Shown: piece after piece, positions 35,520 through 43,548 of the stretch | Position numbering within the stretch: the first letter of the stretch is position 1 | How the letters are laid out: each line of letters starts with the position of its first letter | Origin: CAVTYH01 sp963738835 | GTDB lineage: Bacteria > Planctomycetota > Planctomycetia > Pirellulales > JADZDJ01 | Reading direction: 5' to 3' | Assembly (NCBI GenBank): GCA_963738835.1 | Contig: CAVTYH010000005.1 | Location: forward strand, 248,001 to 312,000 | Length of the DNA stretch: 64,000 bases | Notes under the pieces: generated by a model | Databases searched by the model: none | Told to the model about the DNA's origin: nothing | Seen by the model: the letters and a program-made list of their open reading frames with translations, nothing else | Position numbers and translations under genes: made by a program

Positions 35520-35624
35520 CAATCGGATCCCGATGAGTACGGGGTGGCGGCGGTGGTGATGATGGGTACGCGCGTGGAATTGTGCAATCCTTTCGTGGAT
35601 TCCACGTCGGAATCCAGGGCTTAG
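35520..35624 (+). pseudogene. C-terminal gene fragment beside REP-like element 3
   Basis: 34 codons and a stop: QSDPDEYGVAAVVMMGTRVE...SESRA. Composition suggests real coding origin. Its 5' side is lost at REP-like element 3. Family not recognised. Confidence 0.4.
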
Positions 35625-35644
35625 GCCCATAACCTAGTGAGAAA

Positions 35645-35702
35645 GGAAAAAGGGACATTCTGGTTTTTTTCGGAATAAGTAGAATGTCCCCCTTTCTTCC
35701 CC
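35645..35702. repeat. REP-like element 4 (GGGACATTCT type, copy 2)
   Basis: Second copy of the 35253-35309 element in the same orientation, 335 bases away, again touching a gene fragment. Confidence 0.75.
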
Positions 35703-35765
35703 AACGTCGAAACGATGTTCATACGGCCCGTCGTCAGCGGGCAGCGGTTCGGCGATGCGGATCAT
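35703..35765 (-). pseudogene. N-terminal gene fragment cut by REP-like element 4
   Basis: Starts at an ATG at 35765 with GGAG ten bases upstream and reads MIRIAEPLPADDGPYEHRFDV before entering the REP-like element. Only about 21 codons remain. Confidence 0.45.
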
Positions 35766-35835
35766 TTTGGGTTTACTCCGTGATAATTAAACTTGTTGAC
35801 CTAACCTCTTTGGCTTCCCCACCAAACGATCAACT

Positions 35836-36485
35836 TTACGATGGCTCTGGCGCGGGAACAGAGAAAGAAAAAATATCGCTAGGTAGTGGCGAGTTAATGA
35901 TCGGTCGAATCTTTGATTCCCTAACGACGAGTTGCCCATGAAACGGGCCGCCGGGTTTGACTCCAATTCGATTTTGTTCCCGAAGACCATGAATTAGATA
36001 ACTTCGTTTGTTAATCCAAATCATCTCGTCTTCGCCGAAATTCGACACCAAATTCAAAGCAAAGCATTCCGAACCGTCATAAATCTCGTCGGGTAGTCGG
36101 ACTACTGTTGCACCTGTCAGTACGTTTGGACCCGGCGCGTTGAACAAAAGCTTGGGGATAGGTGGCGGGAAGCCTGCAATCTCCATTTCAAGAGAACCAG
36201 CGTGGGTTGTGAGATGAGGCAGCGTTGTTGACCAAGAGTGCGCCCTTCCATTCTGAGACCAAAAGACGTTCATTAAGGTCGGCTTGCCGCCGCTTAGTGT
36301 GAAGCGATCCACGCGAATCTGGCTTGGGCGCAAAAGTACGTCCTTTGAATCAAGCTAAAAAACGGTAGTCCACCTTCAATCTCAAGCCCTGGAGTGGCAA
36401 GGGACTGCCAAACTTCGTCCGTGTAATTCTCGCAACCTCTATAGACAGTTTTGCTCTGAGATAGAATCTCTTTTCCCGATTCCAT
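35836..36485 (-). CDS. Protein of unknown function downstream of the Rhs remnant (one apparent shift)
   Basis: About 215 codons if the two frames are joined at a T-rich run near 36330: the first begins MESGKEILSQSKTVYRGCENYTDEVW (36485) and the second continues LRPSQIRVDRFTLSGGKPTLMNV to a stop at 35836. The second part has LFNAPGPNVLTGATVVRL and DGSECFALNLV followed by DEMIWINKRSYLI. No signal peptide or known motif. It follows the Rhs C-terminal fragment on the same strand after about 50 bases, the place where Rhs/polymorphic-toxin loci carry the immunity gene, so an immunity role is possible but not shown. Confidence 0.5.
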
Positions 36486-36534
36486 AACGCTACCTCACCT
36501 CATACCTACAACCCATTTGGTGAATTCTTCTCGA

Positions 36535-37616
36535 TTATGCCATATCCTCGCCGTGTGGCCCCTTCGGGAATACAGGAATCAGTCCCGGAAAAACCCTGGG
36601 TATTGCACACGGGATACGAAGGATATAATCGAGCCAGCTTGGTTCGCTCGGCTGGGGATTCGGTTTCGGAGCAGGATTGGGATTTTGCACTGGAAGCGGT
36701 GGTACGATCGGGGGCACTGGTACTGGCTGACGTCCTGGGGCTGGAGCAGGTACAGGTGCCGGCGCAGGTTGCGGGCAACCGCTATTCTGCGACTCCATAG
36801 CGCAATCGAAGTACACTTTCAAAGCGGCTGCTTCATCTGCTAGTTTCTGTATCAACGCCGCTAATTTTTCGCCGCGAGTCTTAGCGGCCGCCAAGCGTCT
36901 TTGGTAATCCTCTTCGGCAAACCTCATCATGTTTCGGTAAATCCATAAGCAATCGTTCTCTGTAGGCGGCTGCGGGGTGTATCCTGTAATTATTTCTGCT
37001 CGCCCTGGATTGCTTGGGCGACCCTCCAATCCGCTCGGATCAACAAAGTTCGTTGGGCTATTCCCCACATAGGCGCCCAGGTTCGCTTGCCCACCGGCGA
37101 AGCCGATTAGGTCTTCACTTTCCCAGCGGCCGGTGGCCGGGTCGTACCAGCGCAGGTTGTACAGGTAAGCGCCGGTCGTCGCATCATATTCCTGACCCGT
37201 ATACAGGTATCGCGTGAGCGACACGTCGCCGCTGACAACCACGCCGAACGTCGTGTACGTGAAGTGACCATTGGCGACGGCGGCGCCGGTATTGTCCACA
37301 ACGTCGCGAGTCGTGTCCTGCTGGTCGCCCAAGAGCCCAGTTGGTGTTTACCGTGTGGTAGTTGTAGTTGATGTCCTCTTGCGCCAAGAGCATATCGACC
37401 GCCGGTCCCCACAGGTAATCGGTTTTCAAGTAGCTGTAATCGGTCTCCGTGCCGAGGATCGCCGAGTACCGCAGCAGCATCTCGTGGCCGTCGTAGACGA
37501 AGACCTCCTGCGTGCTCACGTCGTAATCGACATTCGGGCCATACCCGTAGCCTTAGATACCGTCCGCTATCGCCTGGTAGTCGCAGGGACAATTTGCCGT
37601 GGCGTCGCAGACCCAC
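36535..37616 (-). pseudogene. Rhs C-terminal core fragment with proline-rich tail
   Basis: The frame 36535-37332 carries the Rhs-associated core: LTRYLYTGQEYDATTGAYL, YNLRWYDPATGRWESEDLIGF and NFVDPSGLEG. A variable C-terminal part follows, with a charged helix (about 20 Ala/Lys/Glu residues), a Pro-rich run (PAPAPVPAPAPGRQPVPVPP) and an end PCAIPRVFPGLIPVFPKG. Upstream (37333-37519) another frame supplies STQEVFVYDGHEMLLRY and joins after removing one G near 37340 (TNWLLGDQQDTTRDVVDN). Before that an in-frame TAA near 37554 interrupts ...YQAIADGI/GYGYGPNVDYDV. The thousand or more residues of YD repeats a full Rhs protein needs are missing. Known: Rhs tips are often toxins. I cannot assign one here. 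Confidence 0.75.
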
Positions 37617-37815
37617 AATTTTGGCGTGTGTCTCAAACGCGACTACTCAAATTGCCTATACGTGTTCATTTGCACAAATGTCGCGGTTTTGATCTGGGGG
37701 CGTCGGTGCGCCAAAGTCGAAAAAAATCGAGGAATATTGCGGGCCGCAAGCCAAAGTCGGACTTTGAGATTTTAACCTGCCAACGTGGCATCCTCAAAAT
37801 TCGATGGGCTAGGCA

Positions 37816-37856
37816 GAAAAAGAAGGGGTCCGAACGATTTTAGCCGGAGTCGTTCG
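37816..37856. repeat. Possible REP-like element 5
   Basis: GAAAAAGAAGGGGTCCGAACGA followed by twelve bases and TCGTTCG. The head resembles the GGGGTCAGAAC elements; the closing arm is incomplete. It lies between the two oppositely oriented Rhs remnants. Confidence 0.45.
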
Positions 37857-38029
37857 CTCGTCCCGACGGGCCCAAAACGTACATTGACAAATGTACATGT
37901 ACCTGCTAAATTGCGGGAATGCTTGCGCGCCTGCCAAGTCGACTTCGCCGCGGATCGTCCTGCGCCGACCCTCCGCCCTTTCCAGCGGGTGACCGGTGGG
38001 CGAGCCGAGACGTGGGCACAACCACTGGG

Positions 38030-38066
38030 CACCCTCACCCCGGCCCTCTCCCCAAGGGCGAGGGAG
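38030..38066 (-). repeat. GC-rich interspersed hairpin repeat, copy C
   Basis: CACCCTCACCCCGGCCCTCT then CCCCAAGGGCGAGGGAG: a reverse-orientation relative of 3848-3884 with a partly degenerate right arm. Confidence 0.65.
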
Positions 38067-38204
38067 CGGGACGAACTTCCGGCCGCAGTTACGATCCTCG
38101 GTTTTCTACCCTTTTCCACCGTTTTCGCCCGTTTCCCACGGTTTCCCTCCCTTTTCACGGTTTCCCTCGTTTTTCAGCTTTTTCTTTCGTCGCGCGCTTC
38201 GATC

Positions 38205-38494
38205 ACGGCCAACGCCCGAGTCTCGCCAACCTCAATGGCAACCTCATTCAAAAGACCGACCGCAATGAGCGGGCGACCGAGTACAGCTATGACGCTCTGA
38301 ACCGGATGTGCGAAGAGCGCTGGATGGATGGCGCTTCGGTGGTGCGGACGATCAGCTACAGCTACGATTTTGTGAGCGAGCTGACCCACGTCGCCGATCC
38401 TGATGCCGAGCATGACTACCCTTACGACGAATTTGGCAGGGTAACCCTAAATAAATCCAATGGCTCGGCAAATCGGCGCTTTTTCCATGCGTAA
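38205..38494 (+). pseudogene. Rhs/YD-repeat fragment on the opposite strand
   Basis: Reads LANLNGNLIQKTDRNERAT, YSYDALNRMCEERW, TISYSYDFVSELTHVADPD and YDEFGRVTLNKSN, clear YD repeats. There is no start and no Rhs core, and the frame ends at 38494. It faces the core fragment at 36535-37616, so the two cannot belong to one transcript in the present order. Confidence 0.75.
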
Positions 38495-38511
38495 GCGATA
38501 TGATAGCCAGC

Positions 38512-38679
38512 ATGAAGCGGTATCAATTCACGCTGCGGCTGCTGTTTGTCGTTTTGACCGTGCTCTGTGTGATTTTTGCTTATCCAAAGTTTATCGCCAG
38601 TGCGCTGGTCATTGGCACCTGGCTCGCGCCGTTTGCGGTTGTCGTACTCTTATTCTTGTTTGCGCTAGCATCGCGATAA
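38512..38679 (+). CDS. Small membrane protein (55 aa)
   Basis: ATG at 38512, stop at 38677-38679. Two hydrophobic segments: LLFVVLTVLCVIFAYP (residues 10-25) and IASALVIGTWLAPFAVVVLLFLFALA (28-53), with a basic start MKRYQFTLR. The opening 'FTLRLLFVVLTVLCV' is like that of many planctomycete membrane proteins beginning with RFSLRxLF. No strong ribosome site is seen. Function unknown; it could be a remnant of a longer protein. Confidence 0.5.
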   Translation: MKRYQFTLRLLFVVLTVLCVIFAYPKFIASALVIGTWLAPFAVVVLLFLFALASR

Positions 38680-38718
38680 GACAGCGACACACGCTCCAAC
38701 GTCAAGTCCACGCTGTCG

Positions 38719-39435
38719 TCAACGCCCTGCTCCGCTTAGAACCGGCGTCCTGTTTTGGACGGCCTGGAATTCCACTTTCGCGGCAGCCAGCCGTCGCTGA
38801 AACTTGGCATCTTTCTGCATTTGTTCCGCCAGCGCCCGGCCCAGTACGCGGCCGGCGTACAAATCGCTGGGGTAGTGCAGCCCGGCGACCAGCCGATCCC
38901 AACCGATTTCTTGTCCGCGCTTAGGTAGCGCGTCTTTTTTATCAGGCGCCAGCTCGCTTAAAATCAGCGCCCACAGCATCCCGCGAGTAGCATGGCCGCT
39001 GGGAAAACTCGGATCGCTTTCACCCTCGATTGACGGCTGCACATGCGCGTCGGCCATTCCCGGCCTGGGTCGTTTGAAGTACGTCTTGGCCTGGTTGCTG
39101 AAACTTTTGGAATCCTTGGCCGCATCTTTCAGCATTTCGTATGTCTTCGGGAAGTTGCCTTCGGTGAACGATTCGCCGAGCACTTCTTGAAAAGCAGCCG
39201 GTGAAAGGTCGGCTTCAGCTCTTGCCTGCTCGATCTCTGCCTGGGTGCGATTGGCCTGCGCCTTCAGCACGAGCTCTAATTCCGCCGCAGCTTCTTTCGA
39301 GCCGGCTGGCGGCGGCGGTGGCAACAGCGAAACCACATCGACTGCGGACGGCTCGATGAAATGCAAATCGGCCGCCCTGGCGCACGTTACCAAGGCCAGC
39401 GTAAAAAATGTAACCAAAGCAACTCGGTTCATCAT
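38719..39435 (-). CDS. Exported PAP2-family (class A acid) phosphatase
   Basis: Vanadium-haloperoxidase-fold phosphatase of 238 aa acting outside the cytoplasm. I start at 39435 where the signal peptide begins (MMNRVALVTFFTLALVTCARA); an ATG at 39615 would add 60 residues lacking any hydrophobic leader. All three catalytic motifs are present: K-x6-RP (Lys117 to Arg124-Pro125), PSGH (145-148) and R-x5-H (Arg181 to His187, RLVAGLHYPSD). A helical Ala/Glu-rich segment (48-80) precedes them as in class A acid phosphatases. The substrate is probably a phosphomonoester; the gene stands alone, so the pathway is unknown. Confidence 0.92.
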   Translation of the reverse strand: MMNRVALVTFFTLALVTCARAADLHFIEPSAVDVVSLLPPPPPAGSKEAAAELELVLKAQANRTQAEIEQARAEADLSPAAFQEVLGESFTEGNFPKTYEMLKDAAKDSKSFSNQAKTYFKRPRPGMADAHVQPSIEGESDPSFPSGHATRGMLWALILSELAPDKKDALPKRGQEIGWDRLVAGLHYPSDLYAGRVLGRALAEQMQKDAKFQRRLAAAKVEFQAVQNRTPVLSGAGR

Positions 39436-39789
39436 CGGAGATCGTTTACGTGAAGAGAGGTTTGGAATTCGCGAGAGCAATCCGTTCGCAACGTAGGGGA
39501 CGATCGTTGCGCCCCCACGCTGATATGTACAAGGGCAGCAGTCCAAGGATGAGCTTAACGTAAGGTCAATCTTATCTTCCAGTAGCGTTCGGCCCCGAAC
39601 TTGAGCCCCTCGCAAAATCTAACGCATTCCTAATCTGACCTTAACGATCGTCCCCTACGTTGCGGTCTCAAAATCGGCGGGTTCAAGGCCAGCTGTAGGT
39701 CCTAGGGGTAAGTCTACATTCTGGCAAAACCGCGCGTCCGTAAAACTAAGGCTTACTCACCAATTTGCAGCAAACAGGGAAAACTCAAC
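39436..39789. other. Divergent intergenic region
   Basis: 354 bases between the phosphatase and the second giant gene. It contains a 178-bp unit bounded by long inverted repeats (39487-39664). A CAGGGA ribosome site precedes the ATG at 39790. Confidence 0.5.
39487..39664. repeat. 178-bp unit with 22-bp perfect terminal inverted repeats
   Basis: Positions 39487-39508 (CGCAACGTAGGGG...) are the exact reverse complement of 39643-39664. The 134 bases between hold a second, imperfect pair (GTAAGGTCAATCTTA near 39562; TAATCTGACCTTA near 39631) but no gene. No target-site duplication is visible. It resembles a MITE or a large cruciform. Confidence 0.7.
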
Positions 39790-42700
39790 ATGGCATCAAG
39801 GCGTTCAATGAAGCGGCGCGAGGAAGTCCGATCTCTAAAAAATAGTTCATCGCTGCGTCGACCCCATCGCAGCCGCCTGGAGCGGCTTGAAAACCGCTTG
39901 CTGATGACAGCCCAGCCGTTCATCGGCGGCGATCTGGTGATCTACCGCGTGGGCGACGGATCGGTCGCGCTCACCAATGGCGGCAATCCAATCTTTCTGG
40001 ACGAATACAGCCCCAGCGGCGCGCTGGTGCAGTCGATTGAAATGCCCTTCAGCAACAATCCGTCCGACACGCAAGGCGGAGTGCCTTCGCCAACACCCAT
40101 GCCGAATCCCATTGTCAATGCAGGTTCGGCGACTCCCAGCGGCGTCATTCTGCTTTCGGCCGATGGCCGCTTCCTGTCGTTCGCCGGTTACGATGCCAAT
40201 TTGCCGAATCTCACCGGCACCAACTTGAAGGGAACCACCGGCGTAGTCGTACCGCGGGATGCAGGCCGGGTGGATATTAATGGCAGCGTCGATACGTCGA
40301 CCGCGCCGACGAATTACGCTTCAACATTTACCCCGGCGGGGTCGATCACCGCAGACGGCACGGGCTTCTACCTCTTCTCGCAACAAGTCGATACCGTGCG
40401 CTATGCCGCTTTCGGCGATTCAACCTCTATACCGCTGGCTCCCTCGAACGCCGGTTTTCCAAGCTCGATCCACATCTCCTCGATGCAAATCTATAATGGT
40501 CAACTCTACGGCATGGGAACCGACGGCAAGATTTACCAGATTGGCACCGGATTGCCCACCAGCGGTTCGCAGTTGTACACCGAGCTGACCGGGGTGTTAA
40601 TCGACAAGTCTAACAAAATTCCTGTCGATTTTTTCTTCGCGACTCTTGATCCCGCGCACCACGGCACCCAGCCAGATACGCTGTATGTGGCCGATAATTC
40701 GACAACTTACGCCGTCGATGCCAACACCAACCAAGGTGTCATTCAAAAATTCACCGCCGATACCGATGCGTCGGGCAATCTTACGGGCGGCTGGCATTCC
40801 AGCGGTTTTGTGGAGGTCGACCCCAGTATGAACAACAAGGGCCAGATCACTGGCCTGACGGGTTATTCGACCGGCTCGTCGGTGGTCATCTTCGCCACCA
40901 GCGGCGCGACCAACGCCAACGCCGGTCAATATGGCGGGGCCTTGTTTACCTATACCGACACGCTGTCCAGCGATGCCCTTGATGGTTCGCTTCCCACTGG
41001 CGCCGTGGCAATCACGCTCGTACCGTTCTTCAATGCCACAAATTTCAACCAAGGGTTTCGCGGGGTTGCGTTTGCTCCTAACCAAGCTCCTACTTTGACT
41101 GGCAGCAATTCAGATTTACCAGCGCTGCTGGAAAACCCAACAAGCAATTCAGGGCAACTCGTTTCGGCGGTTATTTCGGGGTTGGGCTCAAGTCCAATCA
41201 GCGACACCACGGCATCTCTCCAAGGAATCGCAGTTACCGCGGCCGATCAGAGCAACGGCACCTGGCAATTCAGTCTCAACGGTGGCGCCAATTGGCAAAA
41301 CTTCCCCATCGTTTCTGAGACCGCCGCTCTCACGCTGGCCTCCGATGGTTCCACACGCATTCGTTTTTTGCCTAATCTCAATTACAACGGCGCGGCTACG
41401 ATCACCTTTCACGCCTGGGATCAATCGAAAGGCATCAGCGGCGGTACGTTCGATATCACGAATTTGAACGCGCCGGCCGACACGTCGCCTTTTAGCACAG
41501 CCACCGCCACAGCCACTCAATCGATTAGCTTCGTCAACCAGGCACCTTCGTTCGTTCGTGGTGCTAGTCAATCGGTTGTGAACACCGCCGGCGCACAAAC
41601 CGTTGTGAATTGGGCGACGAACATTAGCCCTGGCGCGGCGAACGAATCGAGTCAGATTCTGAACTTCATCGTTTCGAACAATAACAACGCACTGTTCACA
41701 CCCGGTGGTCAGCCGGCAATCGACCCGGCCACTGGAACTCTGACTTACACGCCAGCGACGGGAGCCAATGGCAGCGTAACCGTAACAGTGCAGTTGCATG
41801 ACGATGGCCTGACCGCCAACGGCGGCCACGACACTTCAGCGCAGCAAACGTTCCAGATATCGGTCACGCCCGTCGGAGACAATCAGCCGCCGATTAATAT
41901 CATTCCGTTCGCTCCGCAAACGACACTGGAAAATCTACCGCTGACGTTTTCGACCCCCAACGGCAATTCCATCTCGGTGAGCGATCCGGACGCCGGGACC
42001 AATCCAATTCAAGTCTCAATTACGGTCACGGGCGGCACCGCGACACTTAGCACAACCAACAACCTGACGCCAATCTCCGGCGCAAACGGCACGGCAAGTT
42101 TTACGTACCAGGGAACCATTTCGGACCTGAATTCGGCCCTGGCGGGACTCGTCTACACGCCAACTCCTAATATCAGCGGCGTCGCAGCCGGACAAATCAC
42201 GATTGCCACCGATGATCTGGGCAATTCCGGCAATGGTGGTGCAAAAACTTCGACCGATTTGATCACCATCAACATCGGCGCCGTGAATCAGCCGCCATCG
42301 TTTACCTCCGGCGGCAATGTGAGCGTGCCCGCTTCGGGAACCTACAATCAGACCTGGGCGACAAACATCTTGGCGGGGCCGAACGAGGCCAGCCAGACGG
42401 TCAACTTCACCGTCAGCAACAACAACCCGACAGCATTCCTGGTACAGCCCAGCATTTCGCCGTCAGGAGTGCTAACCTTTACGCCGGTCGCAGGTCCCGC
42501 CAGCACCACAACCCTCACGGTGCAACTCCACGACGATGGTGGTACGGCGAATGGCGGAGTCGATCAGTCGCCTATCCAGACATTCTTGATTCAACTGAGT
42601 GCCGTTGATCTACCGCCCGTGAATACGGTTCCGGGCACGCAGCGGTTGATCAAGAATACGCCGCTGCTATTTTCCAGCGGCCAGTTTAACCCGACGATTG

Positions 42701-43548
42701 TCAATGAATACAACGCTATTTCGATCGCCGATCCAGATGGATTTTTGACCCAAGAACAGGTAACGCTTACTGCGACGCACGGAACCTTGACATTAGCCTC
42801 GGGCTCCGGCGTCACGATTACCGGTGGCGCGAACAACAGCGCGTCGGTAACGTTCAAAGGGACGCTGACGCAGCTGAACACCGCGCTGGATGGATTGGTC
42901 TTCACCCCAACCAGCGATTTCACCGGCACTGGCGCCAGTGGCGCGAGCATCACCATCGCCACAAACGACTTGAGCGTTGTGTCGCCCGGTCCGCTGACAA
43001 CCATGAATACCGTGAACATCGACGTGGTTCCGCCTCCTTCGCTTGTGATCAGCGAACTCTTTGTCAATCCGCCGGGCGCGCCCGATCACCCGAACCAATA
43101 CATCGAAATCCGTTCGGTCGATCCGGCCACCGGACTCACCATGCCCAACTACACCATTCCCAGCGGCACGAAATTGGTGAGCATTTCCGGCGGCCTGCTG
43201 TCGGTTCAATCAGGCCAAACCATTACCAACTACCCCGCCGGGACCGTGGTTGACACCTTCGACCTGGGCGGCATCACGACCGGCAGCAATGGCTATCTCG
43301 TGATCCTGGAGAACGGCAACACCTACAACAACTATGCCGACTTCGGCGGATTGGGATTGGTCGATCCGCACGCCGCGGTCCTCGACAATGGAATCAATCC
43401 CGACGGCACGATCGCGCTGGGTACTGGTTCGGGCTACGGAAACAACTCGGCCATTTTCGGGCGCCAGGCAGCAGCATCGTCGGCCATAGTTCTCTGTTCC
43501 GGCCGAACAATATCGACATCTATAAGCCATCGGCGACTTTCATGCTGA
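39790..43548 (+). CDS. Giant dockerin surface protein (40-46 kb), segment 1: LEPR-XLL and cadherin-like repeats
   Basis: The basic N-terminus ends in LERLENRLLMTAQ, an LEPR-XLL motif, and continues FIGGDLVIYRVGDGS, an opening often seen after this motif. A region of about 390 residues follows that looks propeller-like (YNGQLYGMGTDGKIYQIGTG). Then come repeated cadherin/Ig-like units with NGGHDTSAQQTFQISV, TANGGVDQSPIQTF and DLNSALAGLVYTP, the last like VCBS/'tandem-95' repeats. Near the end VVSISGGLLSV and PDHPNQYIEIRS suggest a lamin-tail-like domain. Coding sense is lost at the GGG of 43459-43461; one more G continues as GAPGSSIVGHSLFRPNNID into segment 2. Confidence 0.82.
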   Translation: MASRRSMKRREEVRSLKNSSSLRRPHRSRLERLENRLLMTAQPFIGGDLVIYRVGDGSVALTNGGNPIFLDEYSPSGALVQSIEMPFSNNPSDTQGGVPSPTPMPNPIVNAGSATPSGVILLSADGRFLSFAGYDANLPNLTGTNLKGTTGVVVPRDAGRVDINGSVDTSTAPTNYASTFTPAGSITADGTGFYLFSQQVDTVRYAAFGDSTSIPLAPSNAGFPSSIHISSMQIYNGQLYGMGTDGKIYQIGTGLPTSGSQLYTELTGVLIDKSNKIPVDFFFATLDPAHHGTQPDTLYVADNSTTYAVDANTNQGVIQKFTADTDASGNLTGGWHSSGFVEVDPSMNNKGQITGLTGYSTGSSVVIFATSGATNANAGQYGGALFTYTDTLSSDALDGSLPTGAVAITLVPFFNATNFNQGFRGVAFAPNQAPTLTGSNSDLPALLENPTSNSGQLVSAVISGLGSSPISDTTASLQGIAVTAADQSNGTWQFSLNGGANWQNFPIVSETAALTLASDGSTRIRFLPNLNYNGAATITFHAWDQSKGISGGTFDITNLNAPADTSPFSTATATATQSISFVNQAPSFVRGASQSVVNTAGAQTVVNWATNISPGAANESSQILNFIVSNNNNALFTPGGQPAIDPATGTLTYTPATGANGSVTVTVQLHDDGLTANGGHDTSAQQTFQISVTPVGDNQPPINIIPFAPQTTLENLPLTFSTPNGNSISVSDPDAGTNPIQVSITVTGGTATLSTTNNLTPISGANGTASFTYQGTISDLNSALAGLVYTPTPNISGVAAGQITIATDDLGNSGNGGAKTSTDLITINIGAVNQPPSFTSGGNVSVPASGTYNQTWATNILAGPNEASQTVNFTVSNNNPTAFLVQPSISPSGVLTFTPVAGPASTTTLTVQLHDDGGTANGGVDQSPIQTFLIQLSAVDLPPVNTVPGTQRLIKNTPLLFSSGQFNPTIVNEYNAISIADPDGFLTQEQVTLTATHGTLTLASGSGVTITGGANNSASVTFKGTLTQLNTALDGLVFTPTSDFTGTGASGASITIATNDLSVVSPGPLTTMNTVNIDVVPPPSLVISELFVNPPGAPDHPNQYIEIRSVDPATGLTMPNYTIPSGTKLVSISGGLLSVQSGQTITNYPAGTVVDTFDLGGITTGSNGYLVILENGNTYNNYADFGGLGLVDPHAAVLDNGINPDGTIALGTGSGYGNNSAIFGRQAAASSAIVLCSGRTISTSISHRRLSC

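Larger units (their letters stand above)
35008..35835. other. Graveyard stretch: REP-like elements and gene fragments
   Basis: No intact gene in 828 bases. The stretch holds three REP-like elements (35253-35309, 35447-35506, 35645-35702) alternating with three short coding remnants (35310-35421, 35520-35624, 35703-35765). Confidence 0.6.
37617..38204. other. Gap between inverted Rhs remnants
   Basis: 588 bases without a gene. It contains a possible REP-like element (37816-37856), a short palindrome around GTACATTGACAAATGTAC (37870-37890), GC-rich repeat copy C (38030-38066) and a pyrimidine-rich track with repeated 'ttttc.acggtttccc' (38100-38175). Confidence 0.5.

Noticed and set aside
33123..37856. 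Intact insertion sequence or RAYT transposase driving the REP-like elements
   Set aside because: No transposase-like protein is present anywhere in the window.
31429..38500. Integrated island using tRNA-Ser as attachment site
   Set aside because: No integrase and no repeated tRNA 3' end was found on the right side.
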